In this document: positions 33,859-45,697 of the stretch, piece by piece
Position numbering within the stretch: the stretch's first letter is position 1
How the letters are laid out: each line of letters opens with the position of its first letter
Source: Zopfochytrium polystomum
Lineage: Eukaryota; Chytridiomycota; Chytridiomycetes; Chytridiales; Chytridiaceae
DNA: 64,000 nucleotides
Reading direction: 5' to 3'
Assembly (NCBI GenBank): GCA_025765615.1
Contig: JAIVFJ010000008.1
Span: 1 to 64,000, forward strand
The notes under the pieces: generated by a model
The model's input: the letters and a program-made list of their open reading frames with translations, nothing else
The model's database searches: none
Told to the model about the DNA's origin: nothing
Position numbers and translations under genes: made by a program

Positions 33859-34136
33859 ATGCTTACAACGACGTTCCCGCCCCCGCCTCCGCCGTCGTCG
33901 TTGGCCAGCGCGCCCCCCGCCGGCGCCGCCGCCGCCAAGCGACCACCGCCGCCGCCGCCGCCATCAGCACCAGCAGCACCACCAGCATCAGCATCGGCCT
34001 CCGCCCGCCCACCTCGTCCCCCGCCACCCCCGCCCCTGAAACTGCTGCGCACCCACCTCGCCCAGCCCCCGCCCCCGCCCAACCCGCATCTTCCTCCATC
34101 CCCCTCGCTGCCGCCCCCGCTGCCCCCACCGCCGCT

Positions 34137-34167
<31 letters not shown>

Positions 34168-36318
34168 TCGCCGCACCTCCTCGCGACGGGCGCGGTTTTG
34201 TCGCCGCTGGCTGCTGCCCGGCAGCACTGGCGGCGGCGAGGACGACGGCGTGGGGCGCGAGGGCGCGGACGATGGGCGGCCGGCATGAACGACGACGATG
34301 ACGCCGACGACGACGACGACGACGACGACGAGTGCGACGAGGATGGCGGCGAGTTTGACGACAACGACGACGAGGACTTTGAGAGTGGTTTCGACGGCCT
34401 GATGAGCGGCTGCGGCGGCGGCGGGTGGGGCGGGTGGGGTGGACCGGCGGCAGCTGCTCCTCCTCCGCCGCCGCTTCCGAACGTGCGCCACGGGCCCTCC
34501 ACTACCGCGCTGCCGCCGCCGCTGCCGCCGTCGTTCTCTCCGTCGCCCTCCCCGACGGCCGGCGTCTCGCGGCACCAGCAGTTTCACATTCCGCTGTTTG
34601 CCATCCCGCCGCTGTCGCCCGTTCCTACTACTACCAGTACGGCGGCGGTGTCGCCGACGCACCATCACTACGCATACCCCCACCACCACCAATACCAGCA
34701 ATACCAATACCACCACCTCTACGCGCACCACCACCAATACCTCCACCACGTCAACGGCGCGCACCAGCACCACCAGCACCAGCAGCAGCAGCAACCGACG
34801 CCGGCGTCGCCGCGGCTGCTGTTGCGGCCGCTGACGCCCATCGGCCCGACGGCGCAATACAGCAACAACAACAACAACCACTACCACCAGCACCACAACC
34901 CGCACCACGCGCTGCTGTGCCCGACCTTCTGCTACTACGACCACCACCACGGCGGCGGCGGCGGCACCGCGCCGCTGCCCTCGGCCTCACAGTATCCTAT
35001 TCACAACTCGTACGCGCTGCACTCGTCGCCCCACCCGCGCATTGACCTGCTCCCGTCGCCAACCACCGCAACAAGCGCAGTAACGACAGCAACAACAACA
35101 ACAACAACAACAATAGGCAGAAGCTGCGCGCCAGCCGTCGCGGCCGCGGCCGGCCCGTCTCCGCCGCCGCCACCGTCGCCGCTGCCGCCGCTGCCGCCGA
35201 CGTCGCCGTTCCCCGCGGACGAGCGCATGGCGAGCCCCGTCGACGTGTCGCTGCACTTTTTGGAGCGCGTCGCGGCCGCTGGCGGCGGGGTTGGCGGCGG
35301 CGGCGGTGGAGTGATGGCGCGCGTCGGCAGCGGCGACCGACGGTTGCTAGCCGGTGCCTCGTCGTCGTTTTCAACGGCGCGTACGGCGAGGCGGCCGCCC
35401 CCGCCGCTGCTACCGCTCCCGCTGCCGTCGCCACTGTCGCCGCTGCCGCTGTTGCTGCCGTCCCCGTCGCCGTCTCCTCATCAACATCATCATTATAATT
35501 ATCTTCATTCGCCGACGCCTCCACCACCACCTCCTCCTCCTCTTCCTCCACCTTCGCAGCCACTGCCACCGCCATCGCCTCTTCCGGTGAGCTCCGCCGC
35601 GGCCCCGGCCGCACCCGCCAAAAACGCACTTGCCGCCGCGACCGCAACCTCTGCACCCGCGCCCACGGCATCGACGACGCCGGCAGCGGCAGCAGTAGCA
35701 GCTTTGCAGCAGCCGCAGCCGCAGCCGCCGGCGATCCGGCCGCGGGGCAGCTCGCTGGTAGCGGCGGCGCAGCGGCAGGCGCAGCGGGTGCGGGCGGGTG
35801 TGGACGCGATGGGTGGTGGAGATACGGCGGCGGCTGCGGCGGCAGCGGTGGTGCAGCGGGAAACCGTATCGGCGGCAGCGGCCGCGTTGGGGGAGAGTGC
35901 GACGGCGGTGGTGCTGGGGGGCGGCGGCATCGGGGAAGGCAGGAGCGTCGAGGAGGAGGAGGAAGAGGAGGAAGAGAAGGAAAAGGAGGAGGAGGGTGGC
36001 GAGGGAGAGAAGGAGGTGCAGGGAGTGGGCGGTGTGTGTGGTGGTGGTGGCGGAACGGGTAACAGTGGCGGAGGCGGCAGCGAGGGTGTGGTTGCGGGTG
36101 TTGTACCCAGTTCTTTTACTTTTTCTTCGTCCGGTTGCTCTTCTTCTGCTTCGTCATCACCATCATCGTCATCGCCGTCTTTTGTGGTTGTCGGGTTGCG
36201 GTGCTTTTGGGACGACGCGTGCGGGTGCGCGGCTTGTGGTAGCGTACGTGCGGTGACGGAGCGCGACGTGCAGAGGGCGGCGAAGGCGGCGGGTGAAGGG
36301 CGGGGCGGTGTTGTGTGA
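33859..36318 (+). CDS. Low-complexity Pro/His/acidic protein with Cys-rich C-terminus
   Basis: An unbroken 819-codon frame from ATG 33859. In order: poly-Pro/Ala N-terminus, an acidic block (DDDADDDDDDDD...) at about 140-175, a His/Tyr/Gln-rich block (HHYAYPHHHQYQQYQYHH) at about 275-310, further poly-Pro, a Glu run near 700, and a C-terminal RCFWDDACGCAACGSVRAV cluster that could bind a metal. This composition suits a nuclear regulatory protein, but no domain is recognised. The stop (36316-36318) overlaps a perfect GTGAGT donor at 36315. Splicing to an AG at 36468 would add about 54 residues and end at 36631. The GC-rich repeats keep antisense frames open too, so coding status is not certain. 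Confidence 0.5.
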
Positions 36319-37055
36319 GTAACCCATTCCCCCTTTATTTTAATTTTTTTTGCTTCTTCCTCCCTCGCTCTCACTCTCTCGGTTCGGTTCGACCTGCAAC
36401 TCCTTGTTTTTTGGTTCAGTTTCGTTCATCAAAAGGGTGCCACCACAACCCACTTTTCTCTTCTCAAGTCACCGTGACCGCCAAGATGCCGAGAGAGGAG
36501 CGCGCCAAGAGGGTCGCGCGGCTCGTTTGATGCGACGCTCTCTGTCGTTGAGGTTGTTGCAAACACCAACAAACCCACAAGAAACATTGGGGAAACGGGA
36601 GGGCCGCGGAGCCGGTGTATCAGAAAAATAAGAGTACTTCTAGGCGTCACTTCAGATTTCGAGACTTAGGAGAGCCGAAAGGCGGTCACTATTGCGTTTC
36701 CTTGCCAAATTTGTAAATTTGTGACTCGCTTCGCCAGCTTTATCCTGGCCAAATTTGTAATGTTCCATGTAGACCTTTATATTTTTTCCATCTATTTGTC
36801 GCACGGGACCGTGGTGTGGTTGGAAAGATATGCGCATGCATGTAACCAACGTATGTACGGATGCGACTGCAGTGCGAGAATTTAGTAGCACTACCGAATG
36901 CTCTGGCGTTGATGGAAAGGTTGATTGATACATGGTGGGTAGTCAGTCGGCCGTTCTCAGCCAAGCCAGCCACATGAAGACCGCTTCGCTTCCGCCTTGA
37001 TTTCGCCAAAAATGGGAAAAGCGTGTGTGCGCACGGGAAACAAGGGAGAGAGAGA

Positions 37056-37111
<56 letters not shown>

Positions 37112-37219
37112 AGGATGACCACAATTCTTGGACAAGGACAATTTGCTGCAAATATTTATTTTACAGTTTGATCCTTCTTGTCTTCTTGGTTTGTCTCTCG
37201 TTTCTTGATTGGGCCAGAT

Positions 37220-37260
<41 letters not shown>

Positions 37261-38259
37261 CCTCCTTCCCGCCCTCTCTCGTCATCGTTGCACACTGGAC
37301 AGCCTTTCGAAGCCTCTCTCTCTTTCCCTCTTTCGTCATCGATCCGCCCCCCTTCCCCTCCAATCACCCTTTGTTGCATGGTTTTTCTTATTTTTTGCCA
37401 ATCAGTCAGTCCTCCTTGTCACACCCACAGGCGCACACACCACCAAACTCGGAAGGAAAGATTTCCCATTGTACCCTTTTGTTTCCGATCTTTCAAAGAA
37501 GAGGGAAAAATTTGGAAAGAAAAGAAAAATTTTATCACACCCACCAGTCTGTCTGTCTGTCTGTCTGTCGACTTGGTCTGCTCCCCCACAGCGGGCCAGC
37601 AATCACCACTCTTTTTTGGGCAAAAAGGAAACAGAAACAACGAGGGAAGAACGCCGTACTACTTCTACCCAACAGACTACCAGACAAACAAAGGCGATAG
37701 CGAAAACGACAGACAAACCGCCCGAGACAAAGACAAGCTGGTCAGAGATGCCTTTTTTGTTCGTTTGTCCCTCCCCAATTTTTTCCTTGTTTTCTGATTG
37801 GTTTTTTTTCGCTTCTTTTGTTTTTTTTGTTTGAATCAATCATCCGCCTCCCGTCTTGGTTTCATCATTTGCTGTCTGTCTCTCTGTCTCCCTGCCTGCC
37901 CGTTTGTTCCCATTACCGGCGTCAGTCTGTCTATCTGTCTTCTTGTCTGTTCCGCGGCAGAAAGTCAGCAAAGAGTGAAAAAACGAGGAAAAAAAAGAGA
38001 ACAAGAAGAGGCCGAGACGGGCTCGTGGACGCCATTAAAAAAACTTGCGATAAACGGAGCGCACTTTCTCGTCCTCCTCACCCCACCCTCAATAGATAGA
38101 CGGCGTCCTCGACCTCCTCACATCGGATAGTCCAGGCACCACCCCCTCTTTCCCTTTACCCCTTCCTGAATTCCGCGCTCAGCCGCCACCCATATACATC
38201 GCAGCAGCCAGCCAGCAGCAGCAGCTCTCAGCTCTCGCACTACTCTTAACTCGATAACC
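36319..38259. other. Intergenic, microsatellite-rich
   Basis: Contains (GA)n at about 37045-37107, T38 at about 37222-37260, and TCTG repeats at about 37550-37570 and 37875-37945. A TATA-like CATATACATC lies about 65 bp before the next ATG. No supported gene; short frames here reflect the repeats. Confidence 0.6.
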
Positions 38260-40837
38260 ATGTTCAAGCTCTCGGTTCTCCTGGCCCTCGTGGCCGCCGT
38301 CTCGGCCATGCCTGCCCCCAACTAGTACGTACTCGGAGCTAATGCGCTTCCATCATCACTCTCCATCATTTTGGCCTCTCTCCTCTCTCCTCTCAGCGGT
38401 GCTTGTTAGCCATCGTCAGTTGGAGACCGTTGTGCATGTGATTCATTCGCCCAGGAGATTCGACGGTTAGGCTCACAGGCTGGAACGCTGTGCTCGGGAC
38501 TCACCGACCACCCTGTTGTGGGTGGAGGTCGTGGGCGGGCCTCGTTGCTGGATTGCCTCCCCCAACCAGCTCTGCTAGCCGCGGCTTACCGGAAAGATGC
38601 CGCGACCCTTTTGGTTAAAAACATGGAGGAGAGAGAACCGAAGATTCCACCCACCCCACTGACCCAAATATGACACCTTAGTTCCAAAGTGCCCAGAAAT
38701 CTGACTTTCGTTTATTCCCGTGCCCGTGCACAGCTATGTCGCTGCCCCGTCGTCCAGCCCTGTGTCGACCAGCTCGAAGGCGGCCCCTTCGTCCACTCCT
38801 CCTGTTGTCCCCACTTACGGAGGAAGCGCCACCCCAAGCTCCACCGGCACTAAGTCTGCCCCTAGCTCCACGACCAAGCCGTGCATTTCGTCCACCCCGG
38901 TTAGCTCGTCTGGCTCGAAGTCAGCGCCCTCCTCCACCACCACCCCGACTTACGGTGCCACGACCACCCCGTCGTCCACTGGCACGAAGTCTGCTCCCTC
39001 GTCGACCACGACCCCGACAAAGCCATGCACGACCCCGGTTTCCTCGACTGGCACTAAGTCCGCGCCGTCGTCGACCACCACTCCGGCGTACACTCCCACG
39101 ACTACCCCGTCGTCTACTGGTACCAAGTCGGCGCCCTCGTCGACCACGACGCCCACCAAGCCGTGCACCACGCCGGTTTCCTCGACTGGCACCAAGTCTG
39201 CGCCGTCGTCCACCACCACCCCGGTGTACACCCCGACCACCACTCCGGCGTCGTCGGGCACGAGGTCGGCGCCCTCGTCGACCACCACGCCCACCAAGCC
39301 TTGCACCACGCCCGTTTCCTCGACTGGCACCAAGTCGGCCCCGTCGTCCACCACCACTCCGGTGTACACCCCGACCACCACCCCAGCTTCGTCGGGTACC
39401 AAGTCGGCGCCCTCGTCGACCACGACGCCCACCAAGCCTTGCACGACCCCGGTTTCGTCTACTGGTACTAAGTCGGCTCCGTCGTCCACCACCACCCCGG
39501 TGTACACCCCGACCACCACCCCGGCGTCGTCGGGTACCAAGTCGGCCCCCTCGTCGACCACCACGCCGGCTTCGACCCCTTGCACCACGACCACCACTCC
39601 CGCTTCGTCGGGCACCAAGTCGGCGCCGTCGTCCACCACCACCCCGGTGTACACTCCGACCACGACTCCCGCCTCGTCGGGCACCAAGTCGGCCCCCTCG
39701 TCGACCACGACGCCCACCAAGCCGTGCACCACCCCCGTGTCGTCCACTGGCACCAAGTCTGCGCCGTCGTCCACCACCCCGGTGTACACCCCCACCACGA
39801 CTCCCGCCTCGTCGGGAACCAAGTCGGCCCCCTCGTCGACCACCCCGGCGTCAACCCCGTGCACCTCGACGACGACCCCGGCCTCGTCGGGCACCAAGTC
39901 GGCTCCCTCGTCCACCACCACCCCGGTGTACACCCCGACCACTACCCCCGCTTCTTCGGGAACCAAGTCGGCTCCGTCGTCGACCACCACGCCGGCTTCT
40001 ACCCCCTGCACGTCGGCCACGACCCCGGCCTCGTCGGGCACCAAGTCGGCTCCGTCGTCCACTACCACCCCGGTGTACACCCCGACCACGACTCCCGCCT
40101 CGTCGGGCACCAAGTCGGCCCCCTCGTCGACAACTCCGGTCTCGACCCCGTGCACTTCTACGACCACCCCTGCCTCGTCGGGCACCAAGTCGGCACCGTC
40201 GTCCACCACCACTCCCGTGTACACCCCTACCACGACCCCGGTCTCGTCTGGTTCTAAGTCGGCCCCCTCGTCCACCACCACCCCGACCACCCGCAAGAAG
40301 TGCGTCCCGAAGACCAAGTACACTGCCACCCCCACCTCCACTGGCAGTCGGTCTGGTCCGTCGACGACCCCAGCCGGTAACGCGTACTCTGTGCCTCCCC
40401 CTGCTACCAAGAACTACGGAGGTGACTCGACTTCCAGCAAGGCCGCCGTGGTGACCACCGCCACCACCTCTGCCGTTTACGGAGGCGATGCCGGCTCTGG
40501 CTCCGGCTCCGGCTCTGTGACTTCATCTGCTCCTTACGGCGGTGACAGCACCACCACCACGAAGGACACCTACGGCGGTGACTCGTCGTCCGCCGCCTCC
40601 ACCAGTGGCGCCTCGGCCCCGTCTTCATCGCCGACCACTTCCAGCACGTCGTCGTCGTCGTCCTCTTCGACTTCGTCCTCAACGTCCTCGTCAGCTGCAA
40701 CCACCTCCTCGCCGGCCACCACCAGCTCGCCGTCCAGCTCCTCTGCTGCCTCGACCAGCCCAATCATTGGCATCACCATTTCCTACGCCGGCGGCTACGC
40801 GGACAAGCCTGCGGGCTACGATCAAGACGCGCTGTAA
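38260..40837 (+). CDS. Mucin-like Ser/Thr/Pro-repeat secreted protein
   Basis: Exon 1 (38260-38324) encodes a signal peptide, MFKLSVLLALVAAVSAMPAPN. A 409-bp intron (GTACGT...CACAG) leads to exon 2 (38734-40837), giving 722 residues. About 21 copies of a unit around SSGTKSAPSSTTTP fill residues about 45-560. They alternate between a Cys form (TKPCTTP or ASTPCT) and a Tyr form (VYTPTTTP). A Lys/Cys break (TRKKCVPKTKY) ends the array. Then come YGGDS motifs, a Ser/Thr run, and the tail ITISYAGGYADKPAGYDQDAL. No GPI signal is evident. Dense Ser/Thr/Pro implies heavy O-glycosylation and a cell-wall or spore-coat role (inference); regular Cys may crosslink. Confidence 0.85.
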
Positions 40838-41966
40838 GACGCTAGGTCCTACCGAAAGTGCCTCAAGCCGTGGTTAGTCTTCGGTTCCCTTTTGTGTCCA
40901 AGACCCTTTTCTTGATAGTGGTTGACGTGCGACGGTATCTCCTGGTGCTAGAAGTATTTTTTAGATAGCATGTGATTATGTGTCGAGGTTCGGCTAGACT
41001 TAGTCGTGATTGGCGTTTTTGCTTTTTGCGTGGTGTTTTTTAAGTCGCTTGTTGCTTGCCTTCTTTCTTGCTCACTAGTCCGCGTCCAACTCTTGGCGGG
41101 GCTGGGACCGTGGCTGGGACCGTGGCTCTCGGACATTTCCGGTATCCTTTTTCGGGTCGTCTACTTTCTCTCCAATTCCGTCGTTTCTTTGCCCTTTTCT
41201 GCCCGATTCCGTTTTGTCCTCGCCGCCGGCCGTGTCCCTTGTCCTTTTATCAGCCCTCTCTGTTAACCTTTTTCCCTGGTTGGTCATCCTCGCCTGAAGA
41301 ATCTCTACCCTTCTCCTCTATTGCTTGTTTTTCGTATTTTTTGCTTTCTTTCCCCGGTCGCTTTTTTCTCCCCCTTCCGTCCCTTTTCTTCTCCGTTTCC
41401 TTGTCGCGCTTCCACCTTTTTGTCTTGATTCCCCTGTCCTTCAACGGACTTCGGGAAGGAAATGAACAACGAGTGTGGAGCATGGGCAGTTCGAGTCATG
41501 GTTCTTTCGCCTTCTTTTCGTGCGTCCACAAAAAGATAGCGCCAAAAAATTGCACTTTTGGACGAACTTTGGGTTTGTCCAAAAGCCCTTCGTGCCGCTC
41601 GGACGACCAAAACCGACAACCCCATATTTTTGAAAGTCTTTCTGAAACTCGTTTTGGGCACTGACTTTTGTATACCCGACCCTGCATGAGCCTGAGAGAG
41701 AGCATTTTGCAAATATTTCCTGCCCTTGTTTCCCTGGCCGCCATCGCTTTCATGTTTGCAGCCGTCTTCGGCTTCTTCGCATTCGTCTTCTTGGCAAACC
41801 CTTTCATCTTCGCCCAATTCTCTGAATCGTCTTGCGCATCTTCGGGCGTGAGTGTTCCTTTCTTTCCGTCTCGCCGTCGCCGCCCTCTCAATGGGTCCTC
41901 CTGGCAAATACGGGCCACCTCTTTGGAAAGAGAGTCGGTTGTCGAATGGTTTTGGATATGTAATTT
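40838..41966. other. Intergenic, 3' flank of the mucin-like gene
   Basis: T-rich, C/T-rich DNA with no supported gene. A frame at 41668-41997 is hydrophobic but has no other support. Confidence 0.45.
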
Positions 41967-41984
41967 TGAACTGAAGGGGGCGGC

Positions 41985-42117
41985 TGTAAGTCCGTAGTGC
42001 ATGGGGTGGGTTTGCTGAGGTGAAACCTGGACGTAGTCTATAACAGTTCACCATTGATGGCGCTTTTCTCTTCCCGTCAGCCCTTCAGGGCTGGAACAAT
42101 ATAAAAAATAAAAAAAA
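41985..42117 (+). mobile_element. 5'-truncated SINE with target duplication
   Basis: 133 bp flanked by the 18-bp direct repeat TGAACTGAAGGGGGCGGC (41967-41984 and 42118-42135). It matches the 3' half of the SINE at 14350, from TGTAAGTCC(A/G)TAGTGCATGG through GGGCTGGAACAA, with a (TA4-7)n tail. The tRNA-like head is missing. Confidence 0.85.
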
Positions 42118-42128
42118 TGAACTGAAGG

Positions 42129-42309
42129 GGGCGGCACTTGCACCTTCTCTGACAAGAAGAAACTTGTTGTCCTGGCCAAGTTGTTTCCCTCCGATTGGAC
42201 ATGCCTTGTCAGAGAAGGTTCAAGTGGCGCGGATCGCCTCTTAAATATTGAACTCCCACAGCCACAGCCAAAACGCAAGTTTCTTGTCAGAGAAAGTTCA
42301 AGTGCCGCC
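42129..42309. repeat. Inverted-repeat (foldback/MITE-like) element
   Basis: The left arm GGCGGCACTTG...TTCTCTGACAAG (42129-42166) is the inverse of the right arm CTTGTCAGAGAA...CAAGTGCCGCC (42276-42309). A third copy of the arm, in the right-arm orientation, lies at 42204-42230. The SINE above inserted at its left edge. Confidence 0.55.
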
Positions 42310-42474
42310 TGCCTGCCTCCCGATCAAAAAAGAAAAAGACGAGAGATCAAGCGCACTCACCCTCCGCACTTCCTGTCCACTCAAAGATTGAATTCCCTGT
42401 CTTCCAGTTTGAACCAACCACCGTTGTTTCAAGCATCTGACGCACCTGAACCACTGGACCAGCAATGTGAGGCA

Positions 42475-45400
42475 ATGGCGGACACGCACGAGCAATCGAA
42501 GGCGGAGGAGGAGGTTGGAGATCGAGCTCCACCATCGCTGGGCGGATCGCAGTGCGAAGGCTCGGCCACGCCAGGTGGCAATACCCCAGAGTCGTTTGCG
42601 TCGTATTTTGTCGAGGCGTCGAAGATTCGTCCCGTTCACCCAAGGGTGCGTACCAGTGGCTTTGCCGTCGGTGGTGTGTGGGGCATATGTTCCAAATTGT
42701 TCTGAATATCGTAACTTTTCTTTTTTTTTTTTTTAAAGGGCAGATTCGATGGTATCAAGCAGGCGAGGCCAATCGATCCACGAAGCAAAATTAAGGAAAC
42801 ATTGACGACCGCAGTAGAAGGGCCATTAAAAATTACCGATGAGGATCGGGATCGGCAAAAAACGAAAATGTAGTGCCGGTGTTCTGCTTCCTCAAGTTTC
42901 CCTTTGACCAAGATTTTGAGTTACGCAGAAATGACCTCTTCAAGCGAGTCAGACCAAAAGATCCTCCAGACAAAATTCGAGAAGCGGTGGAGAAACTGGA
43001 AGACCAAATATTCAAACAAAGCAACAACAAGGTGGGGTCCCTTGGAGATGGAATGTTGTCTAAAGTGCTCAATTCAAGCTGCTGTATGACGCGAAGTTCA
43101 AGAAAGCGTTAGACGCGATTGAAGCCAAGTTGGAAGCTCCGCAACAGCTACTTGACGACGTGAGGAAGAGACAGCGCGATCTGCTCACAAAAGCTTTAAC
43201 GTGGTTCCACGTGGACAGGGTGCGTTCCTTGGTCGTTGGTTCCCTTTTCAGCCTACTTATCTCGCCTTGTGCGCACAGAAACGTATTTGCCCAGACAACC
43301 TTTGTGCACCTATCAATTCTTTAACACTTCTTGAGGCCACCCGGAGGCATCTGGACACGAGTCATGGCGGGTTTCCCTGGAAGATATGTTTAAATTCCTG
43401 GCAGGACGGGCCGGTGGCGGTATCGAAATTCGCGGACGCTGATTCCGCCGGTCCCGTCGTCGACCTCCGCGCGATTGTGCGGATTTCTCGCCGCCGCGTG
43501 GGCAGCTCAAATTTCGAGGCGTTGACCTGCTTTCTGCGAAACCCCCAAGGAAGTGGCAATTGTGAAGCAGACATTCTGGCGTGCCACCACAGCGGCGCTT
43601 ACTGGAGTTTCGGCGCCTGCCCGTTTTGCCCACCTGGCGACACGAAGCAGAAGTCGGCCAACCGAAAAGCTAGAACTGGCGATATGGCCGAGCACTTGTG
43701 GGAAAAACACCCCGAGGAAGTGAAAAAGTAACGTCTTGGTGAACCCTGGTTTTCGCTAATTGGGAAGCAGAGCGCTCCAATACCTCTGCCCCGGTGATTT
43801 GATTGACCGTGCCTTTCGCAAGGGCAAGGACGGTGATAATAAGTTCCTTCTTCAATCGGATGACCATGTGAGAACCAGAAACTCCCTTATCATAGCAATA
43901 ATGCTTTTTCCCCGTCGCCGTACTGTCCGTCTCCGCCAAAGATGCGAGAAATGGAGGCTGCGATATTCCAGGTATTTTGTTGTGCCGATGCGCTCTTGTT
44001 TCAATTACGGGGAGACAATCTCACGCTTGCCCGATGTGCTCAGACCACCCGAAGCGCTTCTTGGGCCCAGGCTGTTAAAAGCGCTCCAGCCAAGTTAGAG
44101 TCGAAGGATTCGGGCAGCGGGTCAAGCAATTTTTCAAGCAAGGATTCCGGCTACTCGTCTAGCCATTCCTCGACGCAAAAGTTGGATGAGTATATGAAGA
44201 AACGAATCGCTATGACGCCCGACGATTCTATCCTCGAAACGATCATTAACACGACACGGAAGTCCCCGACCGTTGCTTCGCACGCTGCTGCCGGCCCCTA
44301 TCAGCAGCTCCCCCTTGTCAGCTTGTCTTCGGCGTCGTGTTCGCCGTCTTCGTCTTCGTGCTCAGGGCTTCCTCATGTTTCTCATCACGCCCCCCCCACC
44401 CTTCTTGCTGGGTCATGCCCCCTCGCCTCACCTCCTCCAGCAAATGCACTCGCACCACTCCCAACAGTCTACTACGGCTGTTATGCCGATCCTTCATTTC
44501 CCAGGTTCTGGAGAACTAGTGGTGAGTCTCCCTTCCCCCTCTGCCTTCCCCCGTTGACTCACTGCACGAATCAAATAAATCTTTTGCCGCAGGATATCGA
44601 ACGTACCATCGCCTTTGCCGCTGGGGTCATCAGATGTCGTTTCGGGACCCTGCAGGAGCTTGAAAACAATCAGATCTTGGTGAATGTCATTGATAAAACA
44701 GGCGGCAAATCGGACGCCGAAGAATCGGGCGTATTGATTGTCGTGCCTGCCCAACTGAGCGACATAAAACTGAGCATTCCGGACGTGACGAAGCTCGAAA
44801 ACGTGGACATTGGGCCACAGTCGGACGGCCTGCGCTTCGCGATGAGAGAATTCAATAAGAGGGGAAGCATATTGTTGAAAGTCAAGTACGGACCCTCTCG
44901 CAAGGTTCGGATTCTGTACAAGCCTCCGGCTGCCCCTGAACGCGACGGTCGCGCACATTTTGGGGTCATTGCTGACTCAGGCGAGGACGGCGGCGACGGC
45001 AGAGTCATTGAGATTGGAGAAGGAAGGGGAGGCGGTGACGCGGCGGACCAGAATAGCAAGGTCGCGCAAAAGCGGGCTCGCGACGACGGTCACGCTGAGG
45101 ACGACGGTTCCACCGAGGATTATGGATCCGCCGAGGCCCTATCTCAAAAGAGGCAAAGAGTTGGGGATACCGTCAGTGCAGCACAGCAGTACTCCGCGGC
45201 GACGGCGCCTTCGGGTGCGGACGGGAAAACAGACGCTGACGCAGCCTCGGCCGCCAAGGCTATATCGGAAAAGAGCCACGGAGGGTGGGGCTTTGTTGGT
45301 CCAGATATGCACCAGTACTCCACTACGCCGCCTATGCCAGTTGCGGACGGGAAATCGGATGATGATGACGCCGCTACCCCTCCAGATATGTACCAAGGCT

Positions 45401-45477
45401 CCATGACAACGGCTATGCCGGTTTCAGACGGGAAATTGGAAGATGATGACGCCGCTACCCCGCCCTTGGGTAATTAG
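42475..45477 (+). CDS. KIX-like module plus zinc-finger-like protein, multi-exon
   Basis: Supported exons: 42475-42645, 42739-42869, 42929-43031, 43079-43219, 43279-43727, 43771-43867, then from 43942, with a last exon from about 44592 to 45477. Exons 3-4 encode NDLFKRVRPKDPPDKIREAV...LEDQIFKQSNN and LLYDAKFKKALDAIEAKL, matching the gene at 57085-57861 and resembling a three-helix KIX fold. Exon 5 has two Cys/His clusters (ICPDNLC...RRHLDTSH; CPFCPPG...HLWEKH), zinc-finger-like. The C-terminal part has a globular block (DIERTIAFAAGVIRCRFG), basic stretches (KRARDD, QKRQR) and acidic DGK repeats. A nuclear transcription role is inferred. The model between 43972 and 44591 is uncertain, since a frame change near the C8 run at 44391 needs an intron or an indel. 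Confidence 0.6.
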
Positions 45478-45697
45478 AAATAAAAAGGCGTCCTTTTCGG
45501 GGAACTTTGATTATCCCGGAAACCTGCGACTCGAAGTGGAAAAATCCGCGAGTTCGAAAGCCGTGCAACGCGGAAGGTTTCCCATCCGTGCAAGGATTAC
45601 TTATGCGTGTGAGGAGGATAATAACGATAGCACGCTCTTATTGTTACTCGCATGTTCTTTGCCCTTTGCTTTTCGATGCGTTTATTTTCGTTGTCAT

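Noticed and set aside
33988..36374. Several long antisense and alternate frames in the low-complexity gene
   Set aside because: GCC/GCG/CGC-type repeats avoid stops in all frames; none had independent support.
38950..40410. A 486-codon antisense frame through the mucin-like gene
   Set aside because: It is a shadow of the repeat; the sense strand has a signal peptide, an intron and protein-level repeat logic.
42870..42928. Reading exon 3 of the KIX-like gene from GTGCCGGTGTTC onward
   Set aside because: A TGA blocks that frame upstream, and the 59-bp intron model reproduces the exact exon length and phase of the paralogue.
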